Positions 1 through 8,755 of a stretch of 64,000 bases of DNA are shown in pieces. Source of the stretch: JANPPS01 sp964242575 (GTDB lineage: Bacteria; Pseudomonadota; Alphaproteobacteria; Acetobacterales; Acetobacteraceae); the NCBI GenBank assembly GCA_964242575.1, contig CAXTCN010000009.1, positions 33,485 to 97,484 of the forward strand, in the 5' to 3' direction. Numbering within the stretch: position 1 is the first letter of the stretch; every line of letters begins with the position of its first letter. The notes below the pieces were generated by a model. The model was not told the DNA's origin. It searched no databases and saw nothing but the letters and a program-made list of their open reading frames with translations. The translations under genes and the position numbers were made by a program.

Positions 1-29
1 AGGCCAATCGGGACTGCGGTGTCGCTCAT
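1..29 (-). CDS. Possible 5' end of a gene running off the left edge
   Basis: An ATG on the minus strand at 29-27 is preceded at a good distance by GGAG and opens a frame reading MSDTAVPIGL before the window ends. It lies 33 bp downstream of the NAD(P)HX repair gene in the same direction, so it could be the next gene of that transcript. Only nine or ten codons are visible and no family can be named. Confidence 0.3.
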
Positions 30-62
30 GGTCGGCTCCGGGTGGCGTTGCATCATTATAGC

Positions 63-1481
63 TTATAACCCATTGGACATACCCCAGGATTCTTCAACGG
101 CATGCGTGATCCGCGGCGGCAGATCCTCCACGAGCAACCCCGAGCCAGCTAACGCGGCGGCGCGTCCGTGCAGCCATGCCCCGGCGCACGCGGCTTCCCA
201 GGGCGGCATCCCCTGCGCCAGCAGCCCCGCGATCATTCCGGCCAGCACGTCACCGGCGCCCGCAGTCGCGAGCCATGGTGGCGCGCTGTCGTTGATCGCG
301 ACCCGGCCGTCCGGCGCGGCGATGCAGGTGTCCGCGCCCTTAAGCAGCACCACCCCGCCCACTCGGACGGCGGCGGCCCGGGCAGCGGCTACCTTGTCCG
401 GGCCGACCGGGCCGAACAGGCGCGTGAACTCGCCCTCGTGCGGCGTGAGCGCCGCGCAGCCGCGGAGCCGCTCCGGCTCGCCAGCATGGGCACCAAGCGC
501 GTCCGCATCCGCCACCACGGTCCGCCCGGCGGCGAGCAGCAGCGGCAGTGCGGACCGAGCGGCGTCCAGGCCAAGGCCCGGGCCGCAGACCCATACGACA
601 CGACGTTGATCTTGCAGCAAATCAGGCAGCGGCGCTTCACTGACCAACAACCCCGGCTCACCGACGCGATACAGGTCGGCCCGGCCCGCGGCGGCAATCA
701 TCACCAACCCTGCCCCGGCCCGCCGCGCCGCCGACGCGGCCAGCCGGGCGGCGCCAGTCATGGCCGCCCCGCCCAGGACGGTGACGTGCCCGCGGGTGTA
801 CTTGTGGCTCTGCACGCCAGGTTGGGGAACGCGCCAAAGCCCTGGGGTGTTGCGCCAAGCCCGCACGCCAATCAGCGGCAGCACAGTGGCGGGCAGGCCG
901 ATGTCGGCCAGCAACACGGTCCCGCACAGGGTACGGCCCGGCAGCAGCAGGTGCCCGGGCTTGCGGCGGAAGAATGTCACCGTCAGGTCCGCTGCCCTGA
1001 CCCGGCCGCGCGACTGGCCGTTGGCGCCATCGAGCCCGCTTGGCACGTCAACCGCCAGCACCCGGCGCGCCGCGGCCAGGGTGTCAGCGACTGGCTCCGG
1101 CACGTCGGCCCGCAGGCCCGCCCCGAACACGGCGTCGATCACGAGGTCCGCGCGGGCCGCCTCGGCTGGCGTGAACGGCGCATGCGGCCCACGCCAGCGT
1201 GCGGCGGCGGCAGCGGCGTCCGACCCGGGGCGCGGCGGCTCCAACGCGGCGACCCGTACCGGCCAACCCTGTTGCGCCAGCAGCCGGGCCGCGACATAGC
1301 CGTCGCCACCGTTGTTGCCGGGACCGCACAGCACGAGGGTCCGGTAGGGGCCGAAGCGCTGGGCTGCCCGGGCCACGGCACGGCCGGCCGCCTGCATCAG
1401 CACCGCGCCGGGCACGCCGGCCTCCGCCGCAAGCCGGTCGGCGTCGGCCATTTCCAAGGGGGTCAGCAGCTCATCCGGCAT
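63..1481 (-). CDS. nnrDE: Bifunctional NAD(P)H-hydrate epimerase / ADP-dependent NAD(P)H-hydrate dehydratase
   Basis: Cytoplasmic metabolite-repair enzyme of 472 residues. The N-terminal YjeF_N half (about 1-210) interconverts R and S forms of damaged, hydrated NAD(P)H and carries the glycine-rich GPGNNGGDGYVAARLL motif. The C-terminal ribokinase-like half (about 225-460) dehydrates S-NAD(P)HX using ADP and has the ATAGAGDVLAGMIAGLL motif with the catalytic Asp of GAGD. The length matches fused bacterial enzymes. The ATG at 1481 is only 42 bp from the ATG of the divergent ParA gene, so both promoters must share or overlap that short gap. Assignment is secure from the two domain signatures; no unusual residues were noticed. 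Confidence 0.93.
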   Translation of the reverse strand: MPDELLTPLEMADADRLAAEAGVPGAVLMQAAGRAVARAAQRFGPYRTLVLCGPGNNGGDGYVAARLLAQQGWPVRVAALEPPRPGSDAAAAAARWRGPHAPFTPAEAARADLVIDAVFGAGLRADVPEPVADTLAAARRVLAVDVPSGLDGANGQSRGRVRAADLTVTFFRRKPGHLLLPGRTLCGTVLLADIGLPATVLPLIGVRAWRNTPGLWRVPQPGVQSHKYTRGHVTVLGGAAMTGAARLAASAARRAGAGLVMIAAAGRADLYRVGEPGLLVSEAPLPDLLQDQRRVVWVCGPGLGLDAARSALPLLLAAGRTVVADADALGAHAGEPERLRGCAALTPHEGEFTRLFGPVGPDKVAAARAAAVRVGGVVLLKGADTCIAAPDGRVAINDSAPPWLATAGAGDVLAGMIAGLLAQGMPPWEAACAGAWLHGRAAALAGSGLLVEDLPPRITHAVEESWGMSNGL

Positions 1482-1523
1482 CGTGCGTGTATAGTGCGAC
1501 GATTCCGCTTAAGAGGGCACCCC

Positions 1524-2153
1524 ATGGCAGTCGTACTGACGGTGGCGCAACAGAAAGGCGGTGCGGGCAAAACGATGCTGGCCGCGAACCTTGCCGCCGC
1601 GCTCGCGCCGACGCGGCGGGTGGCAGTGCTGGACATCGACCCGCAGCACAGCCTGTCGCGCTGGAGCGCGTTGCGCCTCGCGCGCCCGGTGTCGCCGGTC
1701 GCGATCACGTTCTCCGACCTGTCCGGTTGGCGGCTGGCGAAAGAGCTGGAACGGCTGCGGCGCGAGCATGACGTGGTGCTGGTAGACAGCCCGCCGCAGG
1801 TGGATGCCGACGCGCGCCGGGCCATCCGGAGCGCGGATCTGGTGCTGGTGCCGGTGCAGCCGAGCCCGCCAGACATCTGGGCGGCGGAGGGCACGCTGAA
1901 GCTGGCGGCGGAGGAGAAACGGCCGGCGTGCCTGGTGCTGAACCGGGTGGCGACCGGCAGCCGGCTGCGCGACACCACCGACCGGGAATTGCGCGCGCGC
2001 GGGATGACGGTGCTGCCCACGAGCCTCGGCAACCGCACTGCGTTCAGCCATGCGTTCGCGGAGGGGCTGGGGGTCACGGAAGCCGCGCCGCGCAGCCAGG
2101 CGGCGGCGGAGCTGCGGGCGCTGCTGGCTGCTATTCTTGAGGTGGTCAGGTGA
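1524..2153 (+). CDS. ParA/MinD-family ATPase (orphan)
   Basis: A 209-residue P-loop ATPase. The deviant Walker A motif KGGAGKT (11-17), with the signature first lysine, is at the N terminus, the VLDIDPQ stretch follows near 38 and the VLVDSPPQ Walker B region near 88. This short form, with no N-terminal HTH extension, resembles the orphan ParA proteins that position cellular cargo or small plasmid partition proteins. No parB, centromere-like repeats or MinC/MinE are nearby, so the cargo is unknown. It is the only gene on this strand here and ends 144 bp before the VapBC pair. The start at ATG 1524 is chosen because the P-loop begins ten residues later, as is usual. The family is certain; the role is open. 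Confidence 0.85.
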   Translation: MAVVLTVAQQKGGAGKTMLAANLAAALAPTRRVAVLDIDPQHSLSRWSALRLARPVSPVAITFSDLSGWRLAKELERLRREHDVVLVDSPPQVDADARRAIRSADLVLVPVQPSPPDIWAAEGTLKLAAEEKRPACLVLNRVATGSRLRDTTDRELRARGMTVLPTSLGNRTAFSHAFAEGLGVTEAAPRSQAAAELRALLAAILEVVR

Positions 2154-2227
2154 TGGCCCGGAGGCCGGCTCAAAGGCCAGGTAAACTTGCTCAGCCCATA
2201 CGGTGCCAAACGTCGGTGGCCACATCG

Positions 2228-2247
2228 GCAAGCCCGCATCGGCTTGC
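2228..2247. promoter_or_regulatory. Perfect 7-bp inverted repeat upstream of vapBC
   Basis: GCAAGCC and GGCTTGC flank a six-base spacer in the gap between parA and vapB, 51 bp before the vapB start. VapB/VapBC complexes normally repress their own promoter at such palindromes, so an operator role is plausible. The alternative is a weak hairpin terminator for parA, since ATTT follows. Nothing in the sequence separates the two readings. Confidence 0.35.
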
Positions 2248-2297
2248 ATTTCCACACCCACCAGCTCATCTTACCGTCGTCTTACATAGGAACCGGC

Positions 2298-2579
2298 ATG
2301 GCTGCCACGGGTCTCACGACCATCGTATCGACCAAGGGCCAGGTGATCCTGCCCAAGGCGATCCGCGACCAACTGCACTGGGGCGCCGGAACCCGCCTGA
2401 CTGTGGAACACACGGCCGGCGGCGTGCTTCTGAAGCCGCTGACGGGCGCCTTCGCGTCAACCGAGCCGAAGGACGTCTTCGGTTGCCTCTCCTGCAAGGG
2501 CAGGCCGAAGTCGATCGACGAGATGGAGGCGGGAATCGCTATGGAGGCCAAGCGCCGAAATGCACGGGGTCGATACTAA
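2298..2579 (+). CDS. vapB: VapB/AbrB-type antitoxin
   Basis: A 93-residue protein whose first 50 residues form a swapped-hairpin AbrB/SpoVT DNA-binding domain (VSTKGQVILPKAIRDQL is the diagnostic stretch). The remaining charged tail would wrap the toxin. The ATG at 2298 is chosen because AGGA stands eight bases upstream and the AbrB domain starts directly after it. The gene overlaps the start of the downstream PIN toxin by 20 bp, the usual antitoxin-first arrangement. By family knowledge it neutralises the PIN ribonuclease and represses the operon. Confidence 0.85.
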   Translation: MAATGLTTIVSTKGQVILPKAIRDQLHWGAGTRLTVEHTAGGVLLKPLTGAFASTEPKDVFGCLSCKGRPKSIDEMEAGIAMEAKRRNARGRY

Positions 2580-2949
2580 CGTCATCGTCCGCTACCTGAC
2601 CGGCGACGACCCGGCCCAGGCAGCAAAGGCCCGCGCCGTAATCGGCCAGAAACCGGTGTTCGTGCCGAGGACCGTCCTGCTGGAGGCGGAGTGGGTATTG
2701 CGCGGCGTCTATGACCTACCGCCAAAACAGGTTATCCCAGCGCTCCGGGCCCTCGCTGGGCTTCCGGGGGTCTCGGTAGAAGATGCTGAGTTGGTCGCCA
2801 AGGCAATGGACTGGGCCGAGGTGGGCATGGACTTCGCCGACGCCCTCCATCTGGCGGCTACGGCCGAGTGCAAAGGTTTCCTGACCTTTGACAAGCGGCT
2901 CGCGCAGTCAGGGACGCGTTTAAGCAGCATCCCGATTGCAGCACCATGA
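2560..2949 (+). CDS. vapC: VapC toxin, PIN-domain ribonuclease
   Basis: A 129-residue single PIN domain. The acidic residues expected to hold Mg2+ are visible: Asp5 in GVDTNVIVRYL, Glu in LEAEWVLR near 45, Asp in DFADALHLA near 92 and Asp in FDKRLA near 111. VapC toxins of this type cut tRNA or rRNA when freed from VapB. The start overlaps vapB by 20 bp. All key acids are present, so it looks intact. The pair sits between an orphan ParA and an EamA exporter and shows no sign of a surrounding mobile element. Confidence 0.87.
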   Translation: MHGVDTNVIVRYLTGDDPAQAAKARAVIGQKPVFVPRTVLLEAEWVLRGVYDLPPKQVIPALRALAGLPGVSVEDAELVAKAMDWAEVGMDFADALHLAATAECKGFLTFDKRLAQSGTRLSSIPIAAP

Positions 2950-3020
2950 CGGCGTCGAGCCAGGATTTCGCAGCTTCACGTCGTGCAATGGTCGGAGCGG
3001 CTGGTATCAGGCCTCGACTG

Positions 3021-3923
3021 CTATCCGCGCCCCTCCCGCCACCACGAGAACAACCCGGACAGCACCAGCACGCCGATGCCGATAAACTCCCACCCGCCCG
3101 GCACCTCGTTCCACACCAGCCATCCCAGCAGCACGGCATAGAGGATCGCGCCATACTCGAACGGGGCCAGCATGGTTGCCTCGCCGCTGCGGTAGCCCTC
3201 GGTCATCAGCAGTTGCGCCGCGGTCGAGATCACGCCGACGCCGATCAGCGCGATGAACTGCGGGACGGTTGGCGTCACCCAGACCGGGATGGTCAGCAGG
3301 GCCGCCAGGAGGGTGCTGCCGATTGAGAACAGCAGGACGATGGTGACGTTGCGCTCGCCTGATTGTCCCATGCGGCGGATGCTGATCATCGCCAGCGCCC
3401 AAGCGGCCACGCCGGCCATCACCACCAGCGCCGGGCCGACGGGCTGGCCGGCGTTGTCCTCCCAGGGGCGCAGCACGATCAGCACGCCCGCCAGGCCCAC
3501 CGCCACGACCGCCGCCCGCGTGGCGCTGATGCGCTCGTGCAGCAGCGGGACCGACAGCAGCGTGAGGAAAATCGGCATGGAGAAGCCGAGCGCCGTGACG
3601 GTCGCGATTGGCAAGGTCGCGTAGCCGTAGAACGCGGCGTACATGCCGCAGAACCCGGCCGCAAGGCGCAGCAGGTGCGCGCCAGGGCGGTTCGTGCGGA
3701 GCGCGGACCAGCCGCCATTGCCGCGCAGCATCGGCAACAGGATCAGCACCGAGCACAGGCTGCGGAACAGCACCACCTCGGCCACGGGCAGGCCGGGCGA
3801 CGCGGCCTTGACCAGGGCGGCGGCCACGTTGAAGAAAGCGGACGAGGCCAGCACGCAGAGGATGGCACGGTGCCGCAGCCGCGCTGGGCGGTCAGCAGCC
3901 GCGGTGGCCGGGATGGATGCCAT
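3021..3923 (-). CDS. EamA/DMT-family inner-membrane transporter
   Basis: A 300-residue protein with about ten hydrophobic segments arranged as two EamA repeats (about 20-150 and 165-295), typical of 10-TM drug/metabolite transporters. Conserved features include FNVAAALVKAA in TM1 and the ALGFSMPIFLTLLS stretch in TM4. The first membrane segment begins about 20 residues after ATG 3923, which is preferred to an upstream ATG at 3998 because the latter would add a non-hydrophobic arginine-rich leader and overlap the upstream gene. It starts 7 bp after the stop of the acetyltransferase gene, so co-transcription is likely. The substrate cannot be read from sequence. Confidence 0.85.
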   Translation of the reverse strand: MASIPATAAADRPARLRHRAILCVLASSAFFNVAAALVKAASPGLPVAEVVLFRSLCSVLILLPMLRGNGGWSALRTNRPGAHLLRLAAGFCGMYAAFYGYATLPIATVTALGFSMPIFLTLLSVPLLHERISATRAAVVAVGLAGVLIVLRPWEDNAGQPVGPALVVMAGVAAWALAMISIRRMGQSGERNVTIVLLFSIGSTLLAALLTIPVWVTPTVPQFIALIGVGVISTAAQLLMTEGYRSGEATMLAPFEYGAILYAVLLGWLVWNEVPGGWEFIGIGVLVLSGLFSWWREGRG

Positions 3924-3930
3924 GCCGTTT

Positions 3931-6558
3931 CTATGACGCGGCGGGCGTTGCGGCGACGCGGGGCAGCGAAATGGACGCCTCCACCACCTCAGGCTCATCT
4001 GGCATCCGGCGCACGGTGAAGCCGAGCTTGCGCACGAACGCCAGCATGGGCGCGTTCTCCGCCAGCACCTGGCCGGTGATCCCGGTCATGCCTTGGGCCG
4101 CACCCCAATCCATGATGCGGTGCATCAGGTGCCGCGCCAGGCCGCGGCCCTTCATGGACTGTTCCACCACGACCGCGAACTCACCCGTGGTGGTATAAGG
4201 CTCCCGCACCAGTCGGGCCACGCCAACGGTCTCGTTGGTGGCCTCGCGCACGGCGATCAGGGCCATCTCGCGGTCGTAATCCACCTGGGTCATGCGGGCG
4301 ATCTGGTCCGGGGATAGGGTGCGCAACATGCTGAAAAAGCGATAGCGGATGTCCTCGGGCGACAGGCGGGCGAACAGGGCGGCGTGCGCCTCCGCGTCCT
4401 CGGGGCGGATGGGGCGGATCAGCACCGGTTCGTCCCCGGCCATCCAATGCTCCGTAAGCTCGGCGGGATAGGGGGCGATGCCCAGTTCGGCGACGACGCC
4501 CGGCTCACGCAGGCTGATCCAGGCGTCGGCCGCCAGCACGCCGTCGCCGTCGGCGAACAGCGGGTTGATGTCCAGCGCCGCGATCTCGGGGAAGTCCATC
4601 ACAAGCTGACTCACCCGCACCAGCGCGTCCGCCACGGCGCCGGTGTCGGCGGCGGGCTGATCGTGCAGCTCGGCCAGGGTGCAGGCGACCTGGGTGCTGC
4701 CGATCAGGCTGGCGGCGAGGGTAAGGTTCAGCGGCGGCAGGTCCACCGCAGCGTCGCCCAGCAGGTCGGCCGCGCTGCCGCCCTGGCCGAACGCGATGGC
4801 TGGGCCGAACATCGCGTCGTCGCGCACCGTGATACGCAGCTCGCGGGCGCGGCCGACCTGGTGTTGCACCAGAAAGCCTTCCGTGAGTCCGGCCGGGTCC
4901 AGGCGGGCACGCCGGTCTTCCAGCAGCATGGCCGCGCGCTGCACGGTCGTGCCGTCGGCTAGGTCGAGCGTGACGCCGCCGGGTCCGCGCGGCTGTGGCC
5001 GGGCGCTGCGGGCCAGCTTCACCACCACGGGGAAGCCGATCTCGGCGGCGGCCAACGCGGCGGCCTCGGGCGTCGGCGCGGCGCGGCTCGGCACGGTCTG
5101 CATGCCATAGGCCGTTAGCACCGTCAGCGCCTCCAGTTGCAACAGGCCAGTGCGTCCGGCGCGCCGGGCCGCGTCGAAGGTGGCCCGCACGGCGGCGCGG
5201 TCGGGCGCCAGGCTCAGCACGGCGCTGGGCGGCAGCTCGCGCGCCGCCGCCCGGGCACGCCGTTGCTCCACAAGCTGGGCGAAGCCGCGCATTGCCCCTT
5301 CCGGCGAGGAGAACGACGGCACCCCCGCGGCGGCGAGCGCCCGGCGGTGCGCGTCGCCGGTCGTCTCGCCCATCACGCAGGCCAGCAATGAGATTTTCAT
5401 GCCGGGCGCCGCCGCGACGAGTGCCGCGATGCCGGCCGCATCCGGCGTCCCGGTTGGCGCCATGACAACCACGACGCCGCCGACCTCGGGCGCGCCGGAC
5501 AGCATGGAGGCGGTTTCCGCCAGGCGGATCGGCTGGGTCGGGCCGGTCCAGGCCAATCCAGGGTCGGTCGGGCCGGGCGGCAGGTTCAGGTTCAGCACGC
5601 CGCGGGTAGCCTGGGTGAGCGGTGCCAGCGGCAGGCCGAGCCGCACCGCAGCGTCCGCCGCCATCTGGCCGGGGCCGATGGCGTTGGTCACGATTGCCAC
5701 TGCATCGCTGCGCGGCGGACGGGCGCGGGTCAGGGTTTCCGCCGCACCCAATAGGTCCGGCAACGTTTCTACCCGGACGACGCCGACCCGGCGCAGGGCA
5801 GCGGTGAACACGGCGTCCGCCCGGCCGGATGGGTCCCCTACGCGCCCTCCGGCGTGAATGGCCACGACCGGGCGCAGCCGGGCGGCGGCCCGGGCAGCGG
5901 ACAGGAAGCGGCGGCGCTCGTGGACGGTGCGGATATCCAGCAGGATGGCGCCGGTGCCCGGGTCGCGGGACAGCCAGTCGAGCACCAGGCCGAAGCCGAT
6001 GTCCCCATCCATGCCGACGCCGACAATATGACTGAAACCGACGCCGTTCGGCTCCGCCCAATCCAGCACCGCGCGGCACAGCGCCGCCGACTGCGACACC
6101 AGCGCCAGCTTGCCGGGCCGGGGCAGCAGGTGCGCCGTCGTGGCGTTCAGGCCAAGGGCTGGCACGGCGATGCCGAAGCTTGACGGACCCAGCACCCGCA
6201 CCCCGGCGGCGCGCCCGATATCCCACAGGTCCGGCGCAGGGGTCAGGCACACGGCCGCGAAGGCACCACGCGCGCCCAGCGCCATGATGGCGGCCTCGAC
6301 GCCGTCCGGGTCGGTCGTGACCACTCCAAGGTCCGGCACCAACGGCAGCGCCGCCACGTCTGGATAGGCCAGCACGCCGGCCATGGCCTCGAGCCCGGGG
6401 CCGACCGGCAGCACCGCGCCCTCGAACCCGGCTGTCAGCATGTTCTGCATGACGGTCTTGCCCAGCGCGGTGCCTGCCCCGACCAGCGCAACGGAACGGG
6501 GACGGAACAGGAGCTCAGGGCGGAAGCGGCCAAGGGACGCAGGCCGGAACAGGGGCAT
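3931..6558 (-). CDS. Pat-like protein lysine acetyltransferase (degenerate acyl-CoA synthetase core plus GNAT domain)
   Basis: An 875-residue fusion. Residues about 15-450 resemble the CoA-binding and ligase-CoA domains of ADP-forming acyl-CoA synthetases, about 460-690 an ATP-grasp domain, and about 710-865 a GNAT acetyltransferase (VEQSMKGRGLARHLMHRIMDW is its acetyl-CoA loop). The segment that should carry the catalytic phospho-histidine (SSHTG in active synthetases) is shortened to a PSGRADAV context with no His, as in Pat/PatZ regulators, so acyl-CoA synthesis is probably lost and acetyl transfer to proteins retained. ATG 6558 has a better spaced GGA than an ATG 36 bases upstream. Family-level call is strong; its targets are unknown. 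Confidence 0.82.
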   Translation of the reverse strand: MPLFRPASLGRFRPELLFRPRSVALVGAGTALGKTVMQNMLTAGFEGAVLPVGPGLEAMAGVLAYPDVAALPLVPDLGVVTTDPDGVEAAIMALGARGAFAAVCLTPAPDLWDIGRAAGVRVLGPSSFGIAVPALGLNATTAHLLPRPGKLALVSQSAALCRAVLDWAEPNGVGFSHIVGVGMDGDIGFGLVLDWLSRDPGTGAILLDIRTVHERRRFLSAARAAARLRPVVAIHAGGRVGDPSGRADAVFTAALRRVGVVRVETLPDLLGAAETLTRARPPRSDAVAIVTNAIGPGQMAADAAVRLGLPLAPLTQATRGVLNLNLPPGPTDPGLAWTGPTQPIRLAETASMLSGAPEVGGVVVVMAPTGTPDAAGIAALVAAAPGMKISLLACVMGETTGDAHRRALAAAGVPSFSSPEGAMRGFAQLVEQRRARAAARELPPSAVLSLAPDRAAVRATFDAARRAGRTGLLQLEALTVLTAYGMQTVPSRAAPTPEAAALAAAEIGFPVVVKLARSARPQPRGPGGVTLDLADGTTVQRAAMLLEDRRARLDPAGLTEGFLVQHQVGRARELRITVRDDAMFGPAIAFGQGGSAADLLGDAAVDLPPLNLTLAASLIGSTQVACTLAELHDQPAADTGAVADALVRVSQLVMDFPEIAALDINPLFADGDGVLAADAWISLREPGVVAELGIAPYPAELTEHWMAGDEPVLIRPIRPEDAEAHAALFARLSPEDIRYRFFSMLRTLSPDQIARMTQVDYDREMALIAVREATNETVGVARLVREPYTTTGEFAVVVEQSMKGRGLARHLMHRIMDWGAAQGMTGITGQVLAENAPMLAFVRKLGFTVRRMPDEPEVVEASISLPRVAATPAAS

Positions 6559-6691
6559 CAAGAGTCCAGTATTGTGCGTTGCAGCATACACCAATCAACG
6601 CCGGCTGGGTTGCCTTAATTCATAGGCCGCCAATGATCGCGTGACTGGGACCAGGACACCTGGAGTGGGCTGCGCTTGTTTTCGGCGCGCC

Positions 6692-7693
6692 CTACAGCGG
6701 ACGCCGGATCAACGCCGCGATCTCGCCGACGATGCCGCGCCGGAACGCCAGCACGCAGGCTACGAATATGACGCCCTGCGTGACCGTCACCCACGACCCG
6801 GCGCCGGCCAGCGCGCTTTCGGTCCAGACGATGACGCCCGCGCCAACCACCGGGCCAAAGATGGTGCCCATGCCGCCCAGCAGGTTCATCAGCACGACCT
6901 CGCCGGACATGGCGTAATGCACGTCGGTCAGCGTCGCGATGCCGAACACCAGGCTTTTGGTGCCACCCGCGATGCCGGCGATGAAGGTGCTGAGGATGAA
7001 CGCGACCAGCTTGTAGTCGTCAGTCCGGTAACCCAACGAGATGGCGCGCGGCTCGTTCTCGCGGATGGCTTTCAGCACCTGGCCGAACGGCGAGTGCACG
7101 ATGCGGTGGATCAGCAGGAAGAAGATAAAGAAAATCACCGCGACCAGGGCATACATGGCCATGTCGTCCTGCAGCGAGAACACGCCGAACAGCGCGCCGC
7201 GCGGGACTTGCTGGATGCCATCCTCGCCGCCGGTGAACGGCGCCTGCAAGCAGAAAAAGTAGTTCATCTGCGCCAAAGCGAGGGTAATCATGGCGAAGTA
7301 CAGGCCCTGCCGCCGGATGGCGAGCAGGCCGAACACCGTGCCGAGCACTGCGCCAGCAACGCCGCCGAGCAGGATGGCGACTTCGGGCGTGACGCCCAGG
7401 TTCTTGGCGCACCAGGCCGTGACGTAGCCGCCCATGCCGAAGTAGGCGGCGTGCCCGAAGCTCAGCAGCCCGACGAAGCCGATCAGCAGGTTGAAGGCAC
7501 AGGCGAACAGCGCGAAGCAAAGCACCTTCATCAGGAACACGGGATAGATGAAGTATGGCCCCGCCACCGCGAACGCTAGAAGCAACAGCAATGCGATGGC
7601 CTGCGCGCTGCTGAACCCCAGGATGCTGAGCGGACGCTTCACCCCGGGCGCGTACTCTTCGGGCGTGACGGGGGCTAGAGGCGAGGCGTCCAT
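6692..7693 (-). CDS. livM: ABC importer permease, LivM type
   Basis: A 333-residue inner-membrane permease of the branched-chain amino acid/amide/urea class. About eight to ten hydrophobic segments are visible, and the LivM hallmark GFVGLLSFGHAAYFGMGGY lies near 90-110. It pairs with LivH to form the membrane pore. It is the last gene of a seven-gene minus-strand operon and starts one base after the livH stop. The short proline-containing N-terminal tail before the first TM is common in alphaproteobacterial LivM. Substrate may be amino acids, amides or aromatic acids; sequence alone does not decide. Confidence 0.88.
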   Translation of the reverse strand: MDASPLAPVTPEEYAPGVKRPLSILGFSSAQAIALLLLLAFAVAGPYFIYPVFLMKVLCFALFACAFNLLIGFVGLLSFGHAAYFGMGGYVTAWCAKNLGVTPEVAILLGGVAGAVLGTVFGLLAIRRQGLYFAMITLALAQMNYFFCLQAPFTGGEDGIQQVPRGALFGVFSLQDDMAMYALVAVIFFIFFLLIHRIVHSPFGQVLKAIRENEPRAISLGYRTDDYKLVAFILSTFIAGIAGGTKSLVFGIATLTDVHYAMSGEVVLMNLLGGMGTIFGPVVGAGVIVWTESALAGAGSWVTVTQGVIFVACVLAFRRGIVGEIAALIRRPL

Positions 7694-7694
7694 G

Positions 7695-8753
7695 TCAGGC
7701 GGCCTTTCCGAACAGCCCAGCCGGCCGGGCCAGCAGGACGATGACCATGACCACGAAGATAACCGTAGCCGACGCCTGGGGATAATACACCTTCGTGAGA
7801 CCCTCGACGATGCCCAATCCGAAGCCGGTGACGACGCTGCCCAGAATGGAGCCCATGCCGCCGATCACCACCACGGCGAACACGGTGATGATGAACGAGG
7901 ACCCCATATTCGGGTTAACCGAGTAGATCGGCGCAGCCAGCACGCCCGCGAACGCCGCCAGCGCCACGCCGCCCGCGTAGGTGAGGCTGATCATGCGCGG
8001 CACGTTGACCCCGAAGGCCTGCACCAGCCCAGGGTTCTCGGTGGCGGCGCGCAGCTTGGCGCCGAGCTGGGTCTTTTCAATCAGCAGCCACGTCACAAGG
8101 CACATGGCCGCGGCGGCCAGCAGCACCCAGCCGCGGTAGTTGGGCATGAACATGAAGCCAAGGTTGGTGCCGCCCTGCAGCGCGTCCGGGATGCGGTACG
8201 GCATGCCAGACGAGCCGAACGCGTTGCGGGCCAGCCCCTCTATGATTAAGGCCATGCCGAACGTGAGCAGCAGGCCATACAGGTGGTCCAGCTTGTAAAG
8301 CCGGCTGATGATGGTTTTCTCCAGCAGCAGGCCGAACGCGCCCACGATCAGCGGCGCCAGGATCAGCGCCGGCCAGTAGCCGATCACCGCCCAGTCCGGC
8401 ACCGCCAGGCCCGGCGAGATCATCGCAAGCCAGGTGTTCGGCGTGAGCATCATCCACGCCACGAACGCGCCCAGCATGAACAATGCGCCGTGCGCGAAGT
8501 TGATGATGTTCAACATGCCGAAAATCACGGCCAGGCCCAGCGACAGCAGCGCGTAGAACGCTCCGTTGATGAGGCCCAGCAGCAACTGCCCGAACAGCAG
8601 TTGCGGCGGGCGGTAGAAGCTGAAACCGGATAAGGCCGACGCAAGGTCCCGGGCGTTCCAGCCCGCGTAAAGCACGGCGCCAACAACAACGGTGGCCAGG
8701 ACCGCGCGGGTCAGCGCGGCCTGGATCGAGAGGTCAGACTCCGCGCGCACCAT
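7695..8753 (-). CDS. livH: ABC importer permease, LivH type
   Basis: A 352-residue permease. After a 65-residue N-terminal part with one extra hydrophobic segment, the classical LivH domain begins (LLLGLINGAFYALLSLGLAV near 68) and continues through the IINFAHGALFMLGAF signature. The ATG at 8753 lies three bases after the stop of the preceding binding-protein gene. The N-terminal extension of about 60 residues relative to E. coli LivH is a small oddity and is coding, since its frame stays open and hydrophobic. It forms the pore with LivM and is energised by LivG and LivF from the same operon. Confidence 0.88.
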   Translation of the reverse strand: MVRAESDLSIQAALTRAVLATVVVGAVLYAGWNARDLASALSGFSFYRPPQLLFGQLLLGLINGAFYALLSLGLAVIFGMLNIINFAHGALFMLGAFVAWMMLTPNTWLAMISPGLAVPDWAVIGYWPALILAPLIVGAFGLLLEKTIISRLYKLDHLYGLLLTFGMALIIEGLARNAFGSSGMPYRIPDALQGGTNLGFMFMPNYRGWVLLAAAAMCLVTWLLIEKTQLGAKLRAATENPGLVQAFGVNVPRMISLTYAGGVALAAFAGVLAAPIYSVNPNMGSSFIITVFAVVVIGGMGSILGSVVTGFGLGIVEGLTKVYYPQASATVIFVVMVIVLLARPAGLFGKAA

Positions 8754-8755
8754 GG

